NCBI GenBank assembly: GCA_020631735.1
Contig: CM036199.1
Coordinates: forward strand, 23,849,553-23,913,552
Direction: 5' to 3'
Length of the DNA: 64,000 nt
From: Saccharum officinarum
Lineage: Eukaryota > Streptophyta > Magnoliopsida > Poales > Poaceae
How positions within the stretch are numbered: position 1 is the first letter of the stretch; every line of letters starts with the position of its first letter. This document shows, one piece after another, positions 11,711-23,801 of the stretch. Both the position numbers and the translations under genes were made by a program. Under the pieces are notes generated by a model. The model was not told where the DNA came from. It ran no database searches and worked only from the letters and a program-made list of their open reading frames with translations.

Positions 11711-12805
11711 GACCCTGTTTGGTTGAGCTGCAGCTTCTAAAAAAGCTGTTGTGAGCTATAGCTGTTGGAAAAGCAACTGTGAGATGTGAGCTGTGGGCAA
11801 AGCCAAAAGCTGTTTGGTTGAGCAGCTGTAGCTTTTTGGAAAAGCAGCTGTTAGCAGGTCCCACGTGCCAACCGACCCCACCTGTCAGTCACCCAGCATA
11901 TTTCTCATGTTTTTTCCATACGCATCTTCTTCTGTCGATGAGCACGGGGAACAGGAGGCCGGTGAGGGGTGGTGCTCCGGCGAGCCTGGGACTGGGCCGC
12001 AGCTCACGTCCACTGGAGCCGAGGATGGGGCCGTGCCGCGCCCGCCGCAGCTGGGGCGGAACGGGGCCGCCCCCGCGCCCGCCGGTGCTGGGGACGGGAC
12101 GAGGCCACGCCCGCCGGGGCCAAGGACGGGGCCACGCCCGGATCCAAGCACTAGGAGGGAGAGATACGTCCGGAGATGGCCTGGCCACACTAAGCTTGAG
12201 CTTGGACGGCAATGGTGGTAACGGCGGTGAAATCCGACACGAGGGGCCTCAACCCTAGACGACCGAAGGCGCAAACAGGTGGGGAAGGAGGGAGTCAAGG
12301 CGGAGCTGTGTGCGCGACGAGTCAGGTAGAGGTGGTTTGGTGGTGGCGAATTTGGCCGGCGGAGCTCGTGTGGGCGGCAATGGCGTGCGCGCCTGGGAGA
12401 TGGCAAAGAGGGAGAGTGAAGAGCGAGTAGGTGGGAGAGAGAGATGTGTCACTGGCAGAGCCCGCTCACGGAGGGGAGAGGGCCGCCGGAGAGGAGATGC
12501 ACCGCCGGAGGGGAGACGCGCCGCCTGCCCGAGCCTGCTTGCGGAGGAGCGGCGCTCTTTCTTTCACGCGGAAGAAGACGTGTCGCGAGCAAATCGAACC
12601 GGTACGCACATAATGGATGGCATTGCGGGTAATTTTTCACCCCCACCGCCGGTGGAGCCGGTGGAAGCAGCTCTCCCCTGATGTAGAAAATGAACTACGT
12701 GAAAGCTGGCTTTTGCAAAAGCTGTTGGTCTACCAAGGGGCCTTTGGTTGGCTTTCGGGCTTTTGGGGGCAAAAGCTACACCCAAAGCCAAACCAAACAC
12801 CCCTA
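11711..12805. mobile_element. Possible TIR element holding GC-rich DNA
   Basis: The left end (GACCCTGTTTGGTTGAGC) and the right end on the other strand (TAGGGGTGTTTGGTTTGG) are similar, and both flanks are rich in AAAAGCTG/CAGCTTTT words. The middle, 11940-12560, is very GC-rich and open in several frames, which could be captured host sequence. The ends are too diverged to define a target duplication. Confidence 0.35.
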
Positions 12806-13507
12806 AGAGTCTTGGTGTCCACCCCAGTGTGTGGCATCGCCGCGAGAAGTAGAGCTCAGCCGTGGCTTTGCACATGGCCGTCGCTAACCCCAACACGTCG
12901 CACCATGTGACTTACTTGGATGGGAACTCAGGACAGTAGGCATGCCACATGGGTGGTTTAATGCAATTTCTAAGATTGGGGCCTAATATAGTACAATTAG
13001 CAAGTTTATGGTGCTAAAATGTATTTTAAGGGTACTGTGACCTAAATGAGAATAAGGGACAAGTTTAAGGTCCGTTGATGAGACGTACTCCCCATGTTCA
13101 TTATTTCCGGTACATAACACCGGCATTTAATTACTACAATCACATAACAATCATTAATACACACCTAGGCACTTAAGATGTTGAATGTATTTTCTACATT
13201 GAATAATTCCATGTATAGTAGTATTGTTTATAAAAACATAGAATGCTAAAAATTAAATTACAAGTATTGACATGTGTAATGTTTCAGATATATAAACTTA
13301 TCTAAAGAAACAACTTATAAAATTTATTGTCATGGAGTATTATATGTTGCAGACGTGCTGTGCAGAAACACATATACATACTTGAATGGGTAAAGATAGG
13401 CAGAGCTTTGTGTCTGTAACAGTATATACACATTAGATAGTAGAACAATAGCTCGCAGATGTCCCAGCAGTAGAAGTTTCAATGGAATACACTACAACAT
13501 ATGCTAA

Positions 13508-15983
13508 TCACCTAGCATAGTACGAACTTCTTGGGTTCATGGGCAGGTTCTCACCTTCTTGTGTAGGATACCCAGTTGTACTGGCTTCTATTTCAAAGTT
13601 AGCAGTCAGTGTTACACCAAGAAGGCTTTGAGTTTCTATCATCTCTGCATTGATCTGTACCCAAGGATGCAGCGAAAGCTTCCTCAACCTACCAAGCTCA
13701 TCGGCAATCTCCTTCATCGATGGTCTGTTGCTGCCACACATGTCCAGACATTGCTTGGCTAGCTCTGCAAGCCCTCTGATCAATTCATTGCTCTCTTCTC
13801 CCTTCACGTGACTCGGCAAGATCGCATCAAGATTGTTCTCCTTCATAGCGGATAAGAAATTAGATGATAGGCTTCTTTGCATCTCAGGCCCATCCAACTT
13901 CAGAGGCTCTTGGCCAGTGAGGACCTCAAGAAGGATAACACCAAAGCTGTAGACATCACTTTTCTCTGTCAGTTGGCATGTCTGCATGTATTCAGGGTCG
14001 AGGTAGCCACAAGTACCTTGAACCATTGTGACATATTGCTCTTTATCGGATGGGGCTAGTATGGAGGCTCCAAAATCGGACACTTTTGCCATGTAGTTGG
14101 CATCAAGAAGGATGTTGGCACTCTTCACATCGCCATGGATTATTGGAGGAGACGCGTATGAGTGTAGAAAATTGAGTCCCTCTGCTGCTTCATGAGCAAT
14201 CCTTAATAGGGTGCTGAAGGGGATTTGTAATGCTTGGTTCTTGCCATGGATAAGTTCATACAGTGTTCCATTTGGGATGAACTCATAGACCAACATTGGA
14301 ACTTCCACCTCAAGGCAACAGCCCTCGAGTTTGACAATGTTCTTGTGGTTGATTTGGGAGAGTATTAGCATTTCTTGACCAAATTCCTTCTTTTGCCTTT
14401 CATCAATAAGCGCACATCGCTTAATCGCAACATGCATGTTGCCCTTAACTATCCCTTTGTAAACCGTCCCATGACCTCCCTTTCCAATTATTCTGCTCTT
14501 ATCATAGTTGTCTGTAGCTTTTACGAGTTCAGCTTCACTAAATACCGTGAAAGCAAGACCTTTTTCTGATCTCATCCTCTCAAACAAAATCATGCCTCCA
14601 TGTTGTCGAAAATGTTCTTGCTTAACCTGGTTCAGTTTTCTCTTTTGAAGAATCATGTATCCGAAGGAGGAGAAAATTACGAGAACAAGAAAGCCGACTG
14701 TAACTCCTGCATACACATCAGACAAGAGCACACTGTCAGAAAACGTGCTTTCCTTCTTATATATGGAGAGAAAACAGTGGTAGCCAGTTCAGATTGCTAT
14801 ACAAATTTTCTGAAATATATATTGGTTCAGCTAGCTGATCTCAGCGTGTTACCTGTTATTAATGTGGTATCAGGGTCACACGTATTGCTTCGCTGGTTAA
14901 ACTTTCTTCCTACTCGACAAGAACACCTGTACCCTCCTACAGTGTTGTGACAAGCACCTCCTGAAGGGCATGGACTGCTCTTGCACTCATCAGCATCTGC
15001 AGTAAGATGAGCAAAGCTGAGAATGATAAATTCAAAGTCTAGAGATCGATTGAATATTTTAATTTTAGGACAGTTGATAGTTTGTTACCATGGCATCCAT
15101 CCGGAAGATATGGGTTACCTTCGTACCCATTGGAGCAGTTGCACAGATACCCTGGTCCATTGGGTGAAACCACACATTCGCTGTTGCTGCTGAGGCACGC
15201 GTAAGTGCTGTCGTTCCATTTGGCGACCTCACACGACGACGTGCCATCTCTTATCGCCCAATCCATCACCACCGGCGCCCTCCCAGTGCTCGTGTCGTTG
15301 AAATCTGTCGTGTTGATGTACGTGGTCCTGAAACTGAACACCTCCGCGTCCATCAGCACGGCATAGCTGCAACGGCCAAGGCCCAACCTCGAAATTTGGC
15401 TTGTGTCGTAGCCACCGTCGAAGATTACGTTGTAGAAGCCCATCCCCTTGGGTATGGCTGTCTGGCAGCAGCCCATGCCAGAGCAGGATCCATCTGCTAG
15501 GTCTGACAAATTCTGGCACGTTGAGACGCACCCACTCTGGTAGCCCTTGTCGGTGTTGTCCATGATGTAGGCGAGGGTATTGCACCCTATGACGGTGAAT
15601 TTGTTCTGGATGTCCGAAAACCGGAATGGGGTATCGCTCGCGTTGAACCTCCAAGTACTGCTCTCCATGGAACGAGAGGAGGAGTTATAGCAGTATGTTG
15701 AGATGTGGTTCAGCCCCCGGATGGTGCCATGAATCAAGGAAATGTTGAGCAGCTCCATATCACCGAGGAATGGCTTGTAGACGCCATCTTGAACCTCCTG
15801 GCAGCTGACGTTAAATCCTGGTGACAACGAGCAGTTGTCACCGACGCCGAACGGAAACCCAATGTCAACGCCGCCACATTGCCATTGGCATTGAGGGCTA
15901 GGAACCACAATAGCGGTGGCGTGCTTTTCCGCCAACAGAAGTAGAAGACCAACAACACCAAGGTGTACAGAGCACACTTCCAT
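13508..15983 (-). CDS. Wall-associated receptor kinase, non-RD type
   Basis: Three exons: 15983-15089, 14996-14853 and 14706-13508. All junctions are GT/AG, all introns interrupt after the first codon base, and the joined frame gives 745 aa without a stop, the normal WAK length. A hydrophobic signal peptide (about residues 1-25) leads into a GUB_WAK domain with the CGGVDIGFPFG and NCSL motifs, then the EGF-like [12 protein letters not shown]. Exon 2 encodes the calcium-binding EGF repeat (DADEC, residues 299-346). Residues 347-366 form the membrane segment. The kinase shows the loop GKGGHG (421-426), Lys442, HGDVK (catalytic Asp539), DFG (557) and GTCGYLDPEY. The usual HRD arginine is glycine, making it non-RD. 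The start was chosen because it opens directly onto the signal peptide; an upstream in-frame extension has no ATG in good context. It is a diverged tandem paralogue of the 20229-22806 gene. Confidence 0.92.
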
Positions 15984-16674
15984 ACTCCTTTTCTGCCCTT
16001 TGCTGGATATAACTAGAAAATAGAAACAATTATATTGCAACAGTCAGCTAAATCGGTGGACTCAATATATATTTACACCTAAGTTTCTGTTACTCCTACA
16101 CCAAAAAAAAAACCAACTCATGTGCTCTGAAAAGAAACAAAAATCAACTAAAGAATACGTTTGTGTTAATGATGTATCCAAATAATATCTTGAAGTCGAA
16201 GACATGAATTACCCTGACCCAAGGAAAGCACAACATAGTTCCATCAAATTTATAGTGTATAATCTATAAGTTAATTCTCCCTTTAGGCTAGTTTGAATAC
16301 ACCTATTCTCCATGGGGATTAGAGTTCACCCTCAATTCCCTCCAATCCTCATGAGAAATGATTGATACAAAGGAGCCCTTCATATATCAGTGCTTCCCGG
16401 TGGGTGAAGGACTTGCTCAAGCGAAAGCCTAGAGAAAATCCAAAACAATGATGTTTAAAGCTGATTTTTCAGACAGTACCTTGCAATTGCAAGGGACACA
16501 AGTCGGACGCAAATCAATTTTTATTTTTGTTATCTCCACAGAGGAGTGATTCTATAACCTAGGCAAATTCTAACTCGCGGGTACCTATTACCATCCCTAG
16601 ACACAAGTTACATCTGAACACAATATAGATAGTGCAAGGCTGTTAGAAATACTATATGAGTATTGATCTCTCTT
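15984..16674. promoter_or_regulatory. Upstream region of the non-RD WAK gene
   Basis: From about 16090 to 16230 this matches 22920-23065 upstream of the other intact WAK gene (shared words such as ATGATGTATxCCAAATAATATCTTGA), and 16395-16510 matches 25805-25910. A TATA-like GTTATATCC lies on the minus strand close to the ATG. It is therefore inherited flanking DNA of the ancestral WAK duplication. Specific binding sites cannot be named. Confidence 0.5.
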
Positions 16675-17192
16675 TATCAAGCAGTGGTTTCAGCTATCGG
16701 CAATAAACTCAGTAAATTATACAGGTTCGTTATATGCTTTCTTGTGGAAATGCAGGAGAAAATTCGACTAAGTTCAGAGGAGAAACGTAGATGGAATCTT
16801 CATCTACTTTTGGTGGAATATTTGGAAGGAGAGAAATAGACATAGTTTCCAACAAAAGCTCCTAAACCCAAGACAGGTCGCTATCCTGATTCCTGTGTAA
16901 GGATGAAATTCAGCAATATCGATTGGCCACGGCACCAATGCAGGAAACAACTGAAGCTAATTAGTTCGGTACTAGGCTTTTTCAGTTTTGCTTCAGTTGC
17001 AGCAGTCGCAGTCGAGTTTGTAGTTTCTGGACAGGCCTCGCCCGACCTGGTTCTGTTCTTGCTGTTTTCCTCTCTTTTAGTTACTAGTTTTCAGTTGAAG
17101 TGGTTTCTGGTCTGAGTAAGTTTGGTCTTTCTGTTCCTTTCTATCGTCTAATAAAATCTACGGCAAAGCTTTTGCTGTCCTTTCTAAAAAAA
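16675..17192 (+). mobile_element. 5'-truncated LINE, ORF2 end and 3' UTR
   Basis: Flanked by a 16-bp target duplication with two mismatches (AGTATTGATCTCTCTT at 16659-16674 and AGTATCGGTCTCTCTT at 17193-17208). It ends in TCTAATAAAATCTACGGC, then TTTCTAAAAAAAA. Near 16795-16860 one frame reads FWWNIWKERNRHSF, the hallmark C-terminal end of plant LINE reverse-transcriptase proteins. The 3' end matches that of the element ending at about 63440. The unoccupied site is visible in the paralogous segment near 25950-25970. Confidence 0.85.
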
Positions 17193-17208
17193 AGTATCGG
17201 TCTCTCTT

Positions 17209-18698
17209 GCCTAGTGTTGATTCTTGACAACCAAACAATGAAACCTCGCAAAAAAATGAAGCGTGAACACCTTCACGCATGCAGAAGTGCAGATAAGAAA
17301 GGAAGTTAAAGAGAATAGGGATGATAATCAAAACTTTGGACAATAAATTCAGACACTAAGCCTGAAATATCACTCCTCGAATAAACCTAGAAAGCGTACC
17401 TTTTGGCATTTAGTTGAGAGCTCTGCCCTCACCCAGCGTCCCCCTTGAAGCCTAGAGCACAGCACTCTGAAGTCTGAACCTTTGGAGATTGCTTCAGTTA
17501 TTGGTTTTAATAACAAGCAAACACTCTATGTGTGTGTTGGAGTATATAAGAACAACACATCACGCGTCAATGTAGGAGTCGTCGGGAACGAGTCAAGACA
17601 CACAGCAGAGAGCAGAGACCGAGTCTTATTTGAAAGTCTTGAAACTTCACTGGTTGCAAAACAGGTCGAACAATTATTCTCTCAAAATCCCAAATACTCA
17701 TCGGAGAGAACAAAGCAACAGACAACGACATAGTCAACTTTCAAATTAGTCCTGTGGTGGAATAAGAAATGTTGGGCTTGATAGCAAAGATGCATCAATC
17801 TGGCCTCCTATTAGTTGATGACCTTTAAAATAAAGCCAATGTTTTTTTCCCTTCTTTGTATCTATCGGAGGAATCATTGTGCATGGTTCTAAAGCATTTA
17901 GGATCCTGCGATAAGATGTTAACGCTTAATCCAGTAAGGTATATATACTAGGGTTCTCGAGTTTTAAGAAAGAACTAACGCTTCAAACGAGCTTAGCATA
18001 TCACATACCTTTTGCCGGACCCTTGATTCAGCTAGATAATCTATTTTCCATGGTTATTTTGTGTTAAGAAAATTTCCTATCACAATTTTACTTGAAGTTG
18101 CAGGTTTAAAACGACAATTGACGGTGGAATTTTCTTCTCATCGAGGGTGACGGTGGCAGCGCTGGGACATGGAAACTGTCGCCAGACGCAATGCAAGGCG
18201 CTGGCGTTATATGTGGTTAATGTTACAATTCTATGTTTAAATCGAATCAAACTTTCTTAATTTTGATCAAATTAAAAAAAAACATAATTAATATTCTGAC
18301 TCCATATAGATATAATATACAAATATATTTAATGATTAATTTAATAATATTTATTTGGTATCAAATGTTGTTAGTTTTTTATATAGATTTAGCTATTTTT
18401 TTTAAATGACCTCTCTAAAAGCGAGCAGTAGTTAAGGACAGCGAAAAAGCTTGCTTGTAGAAAGTATAAACCCTCACCAGGTCACCATCTCGAATGGTCG
18501 TGAACTCATGATAGCAACAGGTTTACGTCTGCAGGGGCGCGTCGCATGACCTTCTGTAGCGTGTCGCCTTTCGAGGTCTCCGCCCCGAACAATGGGCTAC
18601 GCCTACGCGGTGTCCTCTCGCCATTGCCGCTTGATGCCAAACAACCAGGTCAGTCAACTGCGTGTCTGCGTGCGAGAGCCACTGTGCCAGGTCAGCGT

Positions 18699-18730
<32 letters not shown>

Positions 18731-18960
18731 AGTTCGTTGATCAAATACAGATGCTTGTAGCGCCCATCTCACGAACAATGGGGTACGCGGTGTCCACTCG
18801 CCAGTGCCGCTTGGAGCCAAAAGGCCGGGTCAGTCAACTGCGTGCGTGATCCTCTGTCGGGGTATCGCAGTTCGTTTGTTCTTTTGTGTTTCGTTATCAA
18901 AGGTACTTGAGCTCTGTTTAGCTAGAGAGCGAGGTACTTGTGTTCTTTTATGATCATATC
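17209..18960. other. WAK-upstream DNA without a gene
   Basis: Part of paralogous segment A. It contains an AT-rich stretch at 18230-18420, a short internal near-repeat (18590-18665 and 18773-18850, both with GTGTCC-CTCGCCA-TGCCGCTT and GGTCAGTCAACTGCG) and a pure C run at 18700. No open frame is convincing. Confidence 0.6.
18700..18729. repeat. Homopolymer of 30 C
   Basis: An uninterrupted run of 30 cytosines between two copies of a short near-repeat. The equivalent spot in paralogous segment B (near 33250) has no such run. Its length is likely variable and its read-through error-prone. Confidence 0.95.
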
Positions 18961-19959
18961 TTAAGAGCATCTTCAACAGGACCTCCTACCTGACTTTCTA
19001 CTTCAGATTTAGGTAGCAGAGGCCAAAAAAACCAACTCCAACAGGCCCCCTACTAGACTCCACATATTTGTTGGTCTCCTACTTTTCTCCCTCCACCCTC
19101 TACTTCTGTTGCCCCCTACTGATGAGGACATCCTCCACTATTATCCGCTGGTAAAGACGCAACAAAAAAAAGGCTCAGTGGCCTAGTTGTAGTCGGGCGG
19201 CGACCGTGTGAGCCTCTGAATAATCCCACCTTACTTAGCTTGGGAGGAGAAAGTCACCTTAAAAGAGAGAGCCACCCTTCCTCTATCGGACTAGTCTTTT
19301 ATGGATATTGGGCCTTTCCCCGAGTGGGTGTGCATAAGAACTGTTGGAGTTCGAGGAACCTTAATTTATTGGGCCTCGACCAACCCCACCTGGCCCGGAT
19401 GTATCATTTGGTATCAGAGCTGGACCCTTGTTTAAAGGGGTGGGAATGATGAGGACATCCTCCACTATTACCCGCTGGCAAAGACGCAACAAAAAAGGCC
19501 CAGTGGCCTAGTTGTAGTCGGGCGGCGACCGTGTGAGCCTCTGAATAATCCCCCGTGTGAGCCTCTGAATAATCCCACCTTGTTTAGCTTGGGAGGAGGA
19601 AGCCACCTTAAAAGAGAGAGCCACCCTTCCTCTGTCAGACTAGTCTTTTAGGGACATTAGGCCTTTCCCCGAGTGGGTGTGCATAAGAACTGTTGAAGTC
19701 CGGGCAACCTTAATTTATTGGGCCTCGGCCAACCCCACCTAGGCCGGATGTATCACCTACTCTCCACCGTGCAAAATTTGGATGAGAGAGATGACAAAAG
19801 AGCCCCACGCGTTATTGGCTACTAAAACGAGTTTGAGTAGTATGGTTTAGGTAGTATTGCTGGAGTTGGAAGTAAAATATGAGTAGTCTCAAAATAGGTG
19901 GCTTTCTAAATAGAGAAGTAGGGAGTGTGTTTTAAGTAGTATTGTTGGAGATGCTCTAA
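18961..19959. mobile_element. GAGCATCT-end MITE, split by a TRIM
   Basis: The left end AAGAGCATCTTCAACAG and the right end on the other strand TTAGAGCATCTCCAACA are inverted copies. Without the TRIM inside it would be about 360 bp. It is rich in TAGTAG/CTACT words as in common grass MITEs. No coding capacity. Confidence 0.7.
19120..19755 (+). mobile_element. TRIM retrotransposon (636 bp)
   Basis: Two direct LTRs, 19120-19406 (287 bp) and 19447-19755 (309 bp), both start TGATGAGGACATCC and end GGATGTATCA. Between them are only 40 bp: a primer binding site TGGTATCAGAGC at 19409-19420 and a purine-rich AAAGGGGTGGGAA tract just before the second LTR. A perfect 5-bp target duplication CCTAC flanks it (19115-19119, 19756-19760). 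There is no coding sequence, so it depends on another element for mobility. The second LTR has a 22-bp internal tandem duplication (GTGTGAGCCTCTGAATAATC word). It sits inside the 18961-19959 MITE. Confidence 0.93.
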
Positions 19960-20225
19960 GGCTACATGTCGTCATCAATGGTCCATAGTTATGGTTACAT
20001 CATGAAGCCACAACTTTATTACAGCAATTTCACATGGCACATTTGTAGTTGATGTCAAAAGATAACAATGGGAAGGAATGTGACTTCTATGAGCACCTTA
20101 AAAGAGTCCATGCTTATTATTATTATTCCTGAGGAGGACACATGCCCCCCTTATTGGAGTTGTATGAAACTATAAGAACACAACAACCAATCATAATACA
20201 TACAACATGGACATGTTCTGCCAAC

Positions 20226-23200
20226 GACCTATCTTGGTACACGTGAGGATAATATAAACTCCTGCTCTAGGCTGTATTGGCGTGTGCCATGGTGACTAGC
20301 AGCCTCTGGAATAGCACCACTAATCCTATTGATTCTCTCAGCTTCACGACGATGATGGGTCACTTCATTGTCCTTCCTTGCCCTCGGAGCAACATCTTGA
20401 CGACACCTCAGCATTTGCAGCCTCATCTCCACGTCCTTCATGGTAGGCCTCTCCTCCCTTGTTAGACTCAGGCATTCCTCTGCCAGATGAGCCATGCTCA
20501 GAATCGCTTCTTTACTTTCTTCCCCTATAATCTCAATGTCAACTGCCTCTTCAAGTGGCCTTCTCTCCATATCCCAAAAGAAATAGCTTGATAAATTTAA
20601 CTTATCACCACCTTCATTTTCAATGATTGGTTTTTTCCTTGTCAATAATTCAAGAAGTATGACACCAAAACTGTAAACATCACTCTTCTCATTCAGTTGG
20701 CCGGTGTGGAAGTATTCTGGATCCAAATACCCAAAAGTGCCCTGCACGGCAGTGATCAAATGCGTCTGGTCAATTGGGATAGACCTCGATGCACCAAAAT
20801 CCGATACCTTTGCTGTGTAGCTATCATTCATAAGTATGTTCATGCACTTAACATCTCTGTGAAGAATTGACACTGAAGCTGCTGAGTGTAGATATGCAAG
20901 TGCACTGGCAACTTCAGCGGCAATCCTTAGGCGTTCCTCCCAAGGCAATGGTAGCAAGATATCGTGCTCACAGTGCAAGAGATCATACAATGTGCCATTG
21001 GAGATGAACTCATAGACAAGCAGAGGGACCTCAGTCTCGAGGCAACATCCATGGAGCTTCACTACGTTCCGGTGGTTGATTTGCGAGAGTATGGCCACCT
21101 CATTGATAAACTGCTCAATCTCAGTGGTTTCTACAAGTTTTGATCTCTTGATTGCCACCACGCGCTGGTCAGTCAATATGCCTTTGTAAACCATGCCATG
21201 GGCACCACGGCCGACCACACGGGCATGGTCAAAGTTATTGGTCGCCTTCTCTAGCTCGTCAAGAGAGAATATCTTTGTGCCATCACTAGCATTATGGTCT
21301 AAAGAGATCAGTTGTTCTAGGAGAATGCCTTTGTTCTTGACAAAATACATCTTTCTAAGCCGTTTCTGAATGCTTCTCTGCCACCTCCGTGTAAGAATAG
21401 CAAGAACTATGGTAAGAAACAGAATGACACCGACACTGCTTAGTATAACACCTGCATTGGGTGAACGGTGGTTTTAATTCCTTACATACGGAATCAAATT
21501 CTCCAAACTATGCAGTTCTACAATTTGCCACACAATCAAAGTTGCGTACAAAAGAGATAGGAGCTAATTGTCTAGCTTGGTGAGGGTATTACCAATTATT
21601 AGGATGGTACCAGGGCCACAACTGTTGCCTTGCTCCGAAAACTTCAGCCCTAATCGACAAGAACATCGGTATCCTCTTAAGGTGTTGTGGCAGACACCGG
21701 CCGAAGGGCACGGGCTGTATTTACATTCATCAATATCTGCAGTAAGACGAGAGAAGCCAAAAATGATAAGCATTTAGTTTCAAATTGTAAATTGTTTTGG
21801 CTTTTCTATGTAAACAAAACATATAGAACAGAGGGAGTACAAAGTTTAGAGACTAAATATTGCACAAATATATTGTAGTTTTGGCACAGAATTATTTACC
21901 ATGGCATCCATCTGGAAGATAAGGGTTGCCTTCGTACCCTTTGGAGCAGTTGCACAGGTACCCTGGCCCGTTGCGAGATTCCACGCACTCGCCATTGGTG
22001 CTGAGGCAGGCGTAAGTGCCTGTCTCGTTCCGTTTGGCGACATCACACGACATCCCCCTACTGATTCTGTTTCTGTCTATCACCCAGTCAAGCACCACGG
22101 GTGCTTGTCCCATGTTTGTGTCGTTGAACTTGGTCGTGGTGATGTATAATGTGCTGAAGTTGAACGCCTCCGCCTCCATCAGCACGGCGTAGCTACATCG
22201 GCTGAACCTCCAGATTTGGTTTGTGTTGAAACGGCTGTCGAAGCCGACTTCGTAATAGTCCATCGCCCTGGGTATCGCTGTCTGGCAGCAGCCCTGGCCG
22301 GAGCAGGAACCATCTACCAAGTCTGACACATTGCCGCACGTCGAGACGCAGCCACTCTGATAGCCTGTGCCGCTGTTGTCTTTGATGTAGGCAAGGGTGT
22401 TGCATCCGATGACAGTGAACTTGTTGTGGACGTCAGAGAACCGATAGGGACTAGAACTTCCGTTGATACCAAATAGATTATCATCCATGAGACCGGAAGA
22501 GTTGTGGCAGGATGTTGAGATCATGTTCATCATCCGGATCGTGCCATGAATCAAGGAAATGTTGAGCAGCTCAAATGTACCACCACTGATGAATGGCTTG
22601 TAGACGCCATCCTGAACATCCAGGCAGCTGACGTTGAAAGATATTGATAGCGAGCAGTTATCACCTATGCCGAACGGGTAATGGATGTCCACGCCTCCAC
22701 ACTGCCTTTGGCATTGAGGGCTAGGAACCGGAACAGCAGGGGCGTCCTGTGCCGCCAACAGAAGCAGAAGACAAACAAGGCCAAGCTGTACAGGCCGCAC
22801 TTCCATACTCCTTGGCCGGATATATAACTAGAAAGTAGAATAGAAACCATGATATTGCAACGGTCAGCTAAATCGGTGAACTATAAACTTCTGTTTTGTG
22901 AAGTTTCAAAAAAAAATCTGTTCTGTGCACTTCTAGAAAATCCCAACCCATGCGCTGTGGAAAGAACCAAAACATAACTGAAGTGTTCTTTTGTGTTTAT
23001 GATGTATACCCAAATAATATCTTGATTCTTAAAGTCAAAGATACGAATTCCCTTGATCCGAGGAAGGTTAGAGTATCTCCGAGAGTATCCAAAATTTTTT
23101 TCCTAAAACCATTAAGTTTCCCAAGTCGCTAAAAAGTATTGGAGCATCGAAAAAGAGTTTATCCAGCAGTTTCCAAAAATTCACTCCTAAACAAAAAATA

Positions 23201-23801
23201 TCAAAAACCTTGTCCCACACGAAACTTTCTTGGCGACGGCGGGTTTTCTTTTGCAGGAGATAGCGCCCTTTGCCTACGTCGCCTCTCTCCCGAACGCGGC
23301 CATGGCCTCACTGCTGCCGTCGTCCAAGTTCGCCTCTCCTCCTCTGAACCCACACCACAACAGCACATGAACTTCAAAAGTCCACTCTTAATACCATACA
23401 TGAGGAACCAGGTGGTGACATTGCTAGATCTCCATCACAAGAGCATCTCCAACATCACCCCTACTTGAGCCCCCGTAGCTAAATATAGGGGCTCAGCCGC
23501 TCAAGCCAAAAAAAAAACTTGCTCCAGCAGAGCCTCTACTAAAGCCCGAAATTTGGATGGACACCTAAATCCACCGTTCAGACCCCATTCCTAGGGCTCA
23601 CCCCCTCTCCCCCTCGCCTCCATCCGACGCGTGGTGGTCTGCTCCCACCACGTGGGTGCTACTCCGCCCCTCCCTCGGCGCGGATGCTACTCCTCCCCTC
23701 CCTCCGGTGGCTCCTCTCCATCTAAGTCCTCTTCCTCGCGACGGCCAACCTCCTCCGCGGGGCCTGCCAAGCGCAGGGTCCTCCTGCAAGAACACCCGGC
23801 G
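20226..23801. repeat. Direct duplicate B of the 3.58-kb WAK segment
   Basis: Partner of 1-3586. Here the WAK exon 1 frame is intact and the sequence continues without a gap into 23802-25136. Confidence 0.95.
20229..22806 (-). CDS. Wall-associated receptor kinase, RD type
   Basis: Exons 22806-21900, 21736-21593 and 21451-20229 join to 757 aa with GT/AG junctions and the same codon phases as the neighbouring WAK. Residues 1-25 form a signal peptide; a GUB_WAK domain follows ([15 protein letters not shown], many cysteines), then EGF-like [16 protein letters not shown] and, in exon 2, the calcium-binding [13 protein letters not shown]. Residues about 352-371 are the membrane helix. The kinase has GRGAHG (431-436), Lys452, HRDVK with catalytic Asp550, DFG at 568, [10 protein letters not shown] and [14 protein letters not shown], so it should be active and of RD type. 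It is predicted to sit in the plasma membrane, bind wall pectin or oligogalacturonides and signal inward. Intron 1 holds the end of a Stowaway-like element (GAACAGAGGGAGTA, near 21825). Confidence 0.94.

Larger units (their letters stand above)
16395..18850. repeat. Paralogous WAK-upstream segment, copy A
   Basis: Matches the split segment 25805-25970 plus 32389-33330, for example around TTTAAAGCTGATTTTTC, CCAAACAATGAAAC, GTTGAGAGCTCTGCCCT, GGAGATTGCTTCAGTTATT and GGTTTACGTCTGCAGG. Copy A carries a LINE insertion at 16675-17192 that copy B lacks; copy B carries a Mutator-like insertion that copy A lacks. Both lie upstream of a WAK gene. Confidence 0.8.

Noticed and set aside
11779..12681. Overlapping open frames on both strands in GC-rich DNA
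   Set aside because: Openness in four or more frames comes from base composition; there is no domain, splice pattern or good start, so no gene was called.
13089..13507. Possible further exon downstream of the non-RD WAK
   Set aside because: The WAK frame has a clear stop at 13508 at the normal kinase length; the sequence beyond is AT-rich 3' flank.
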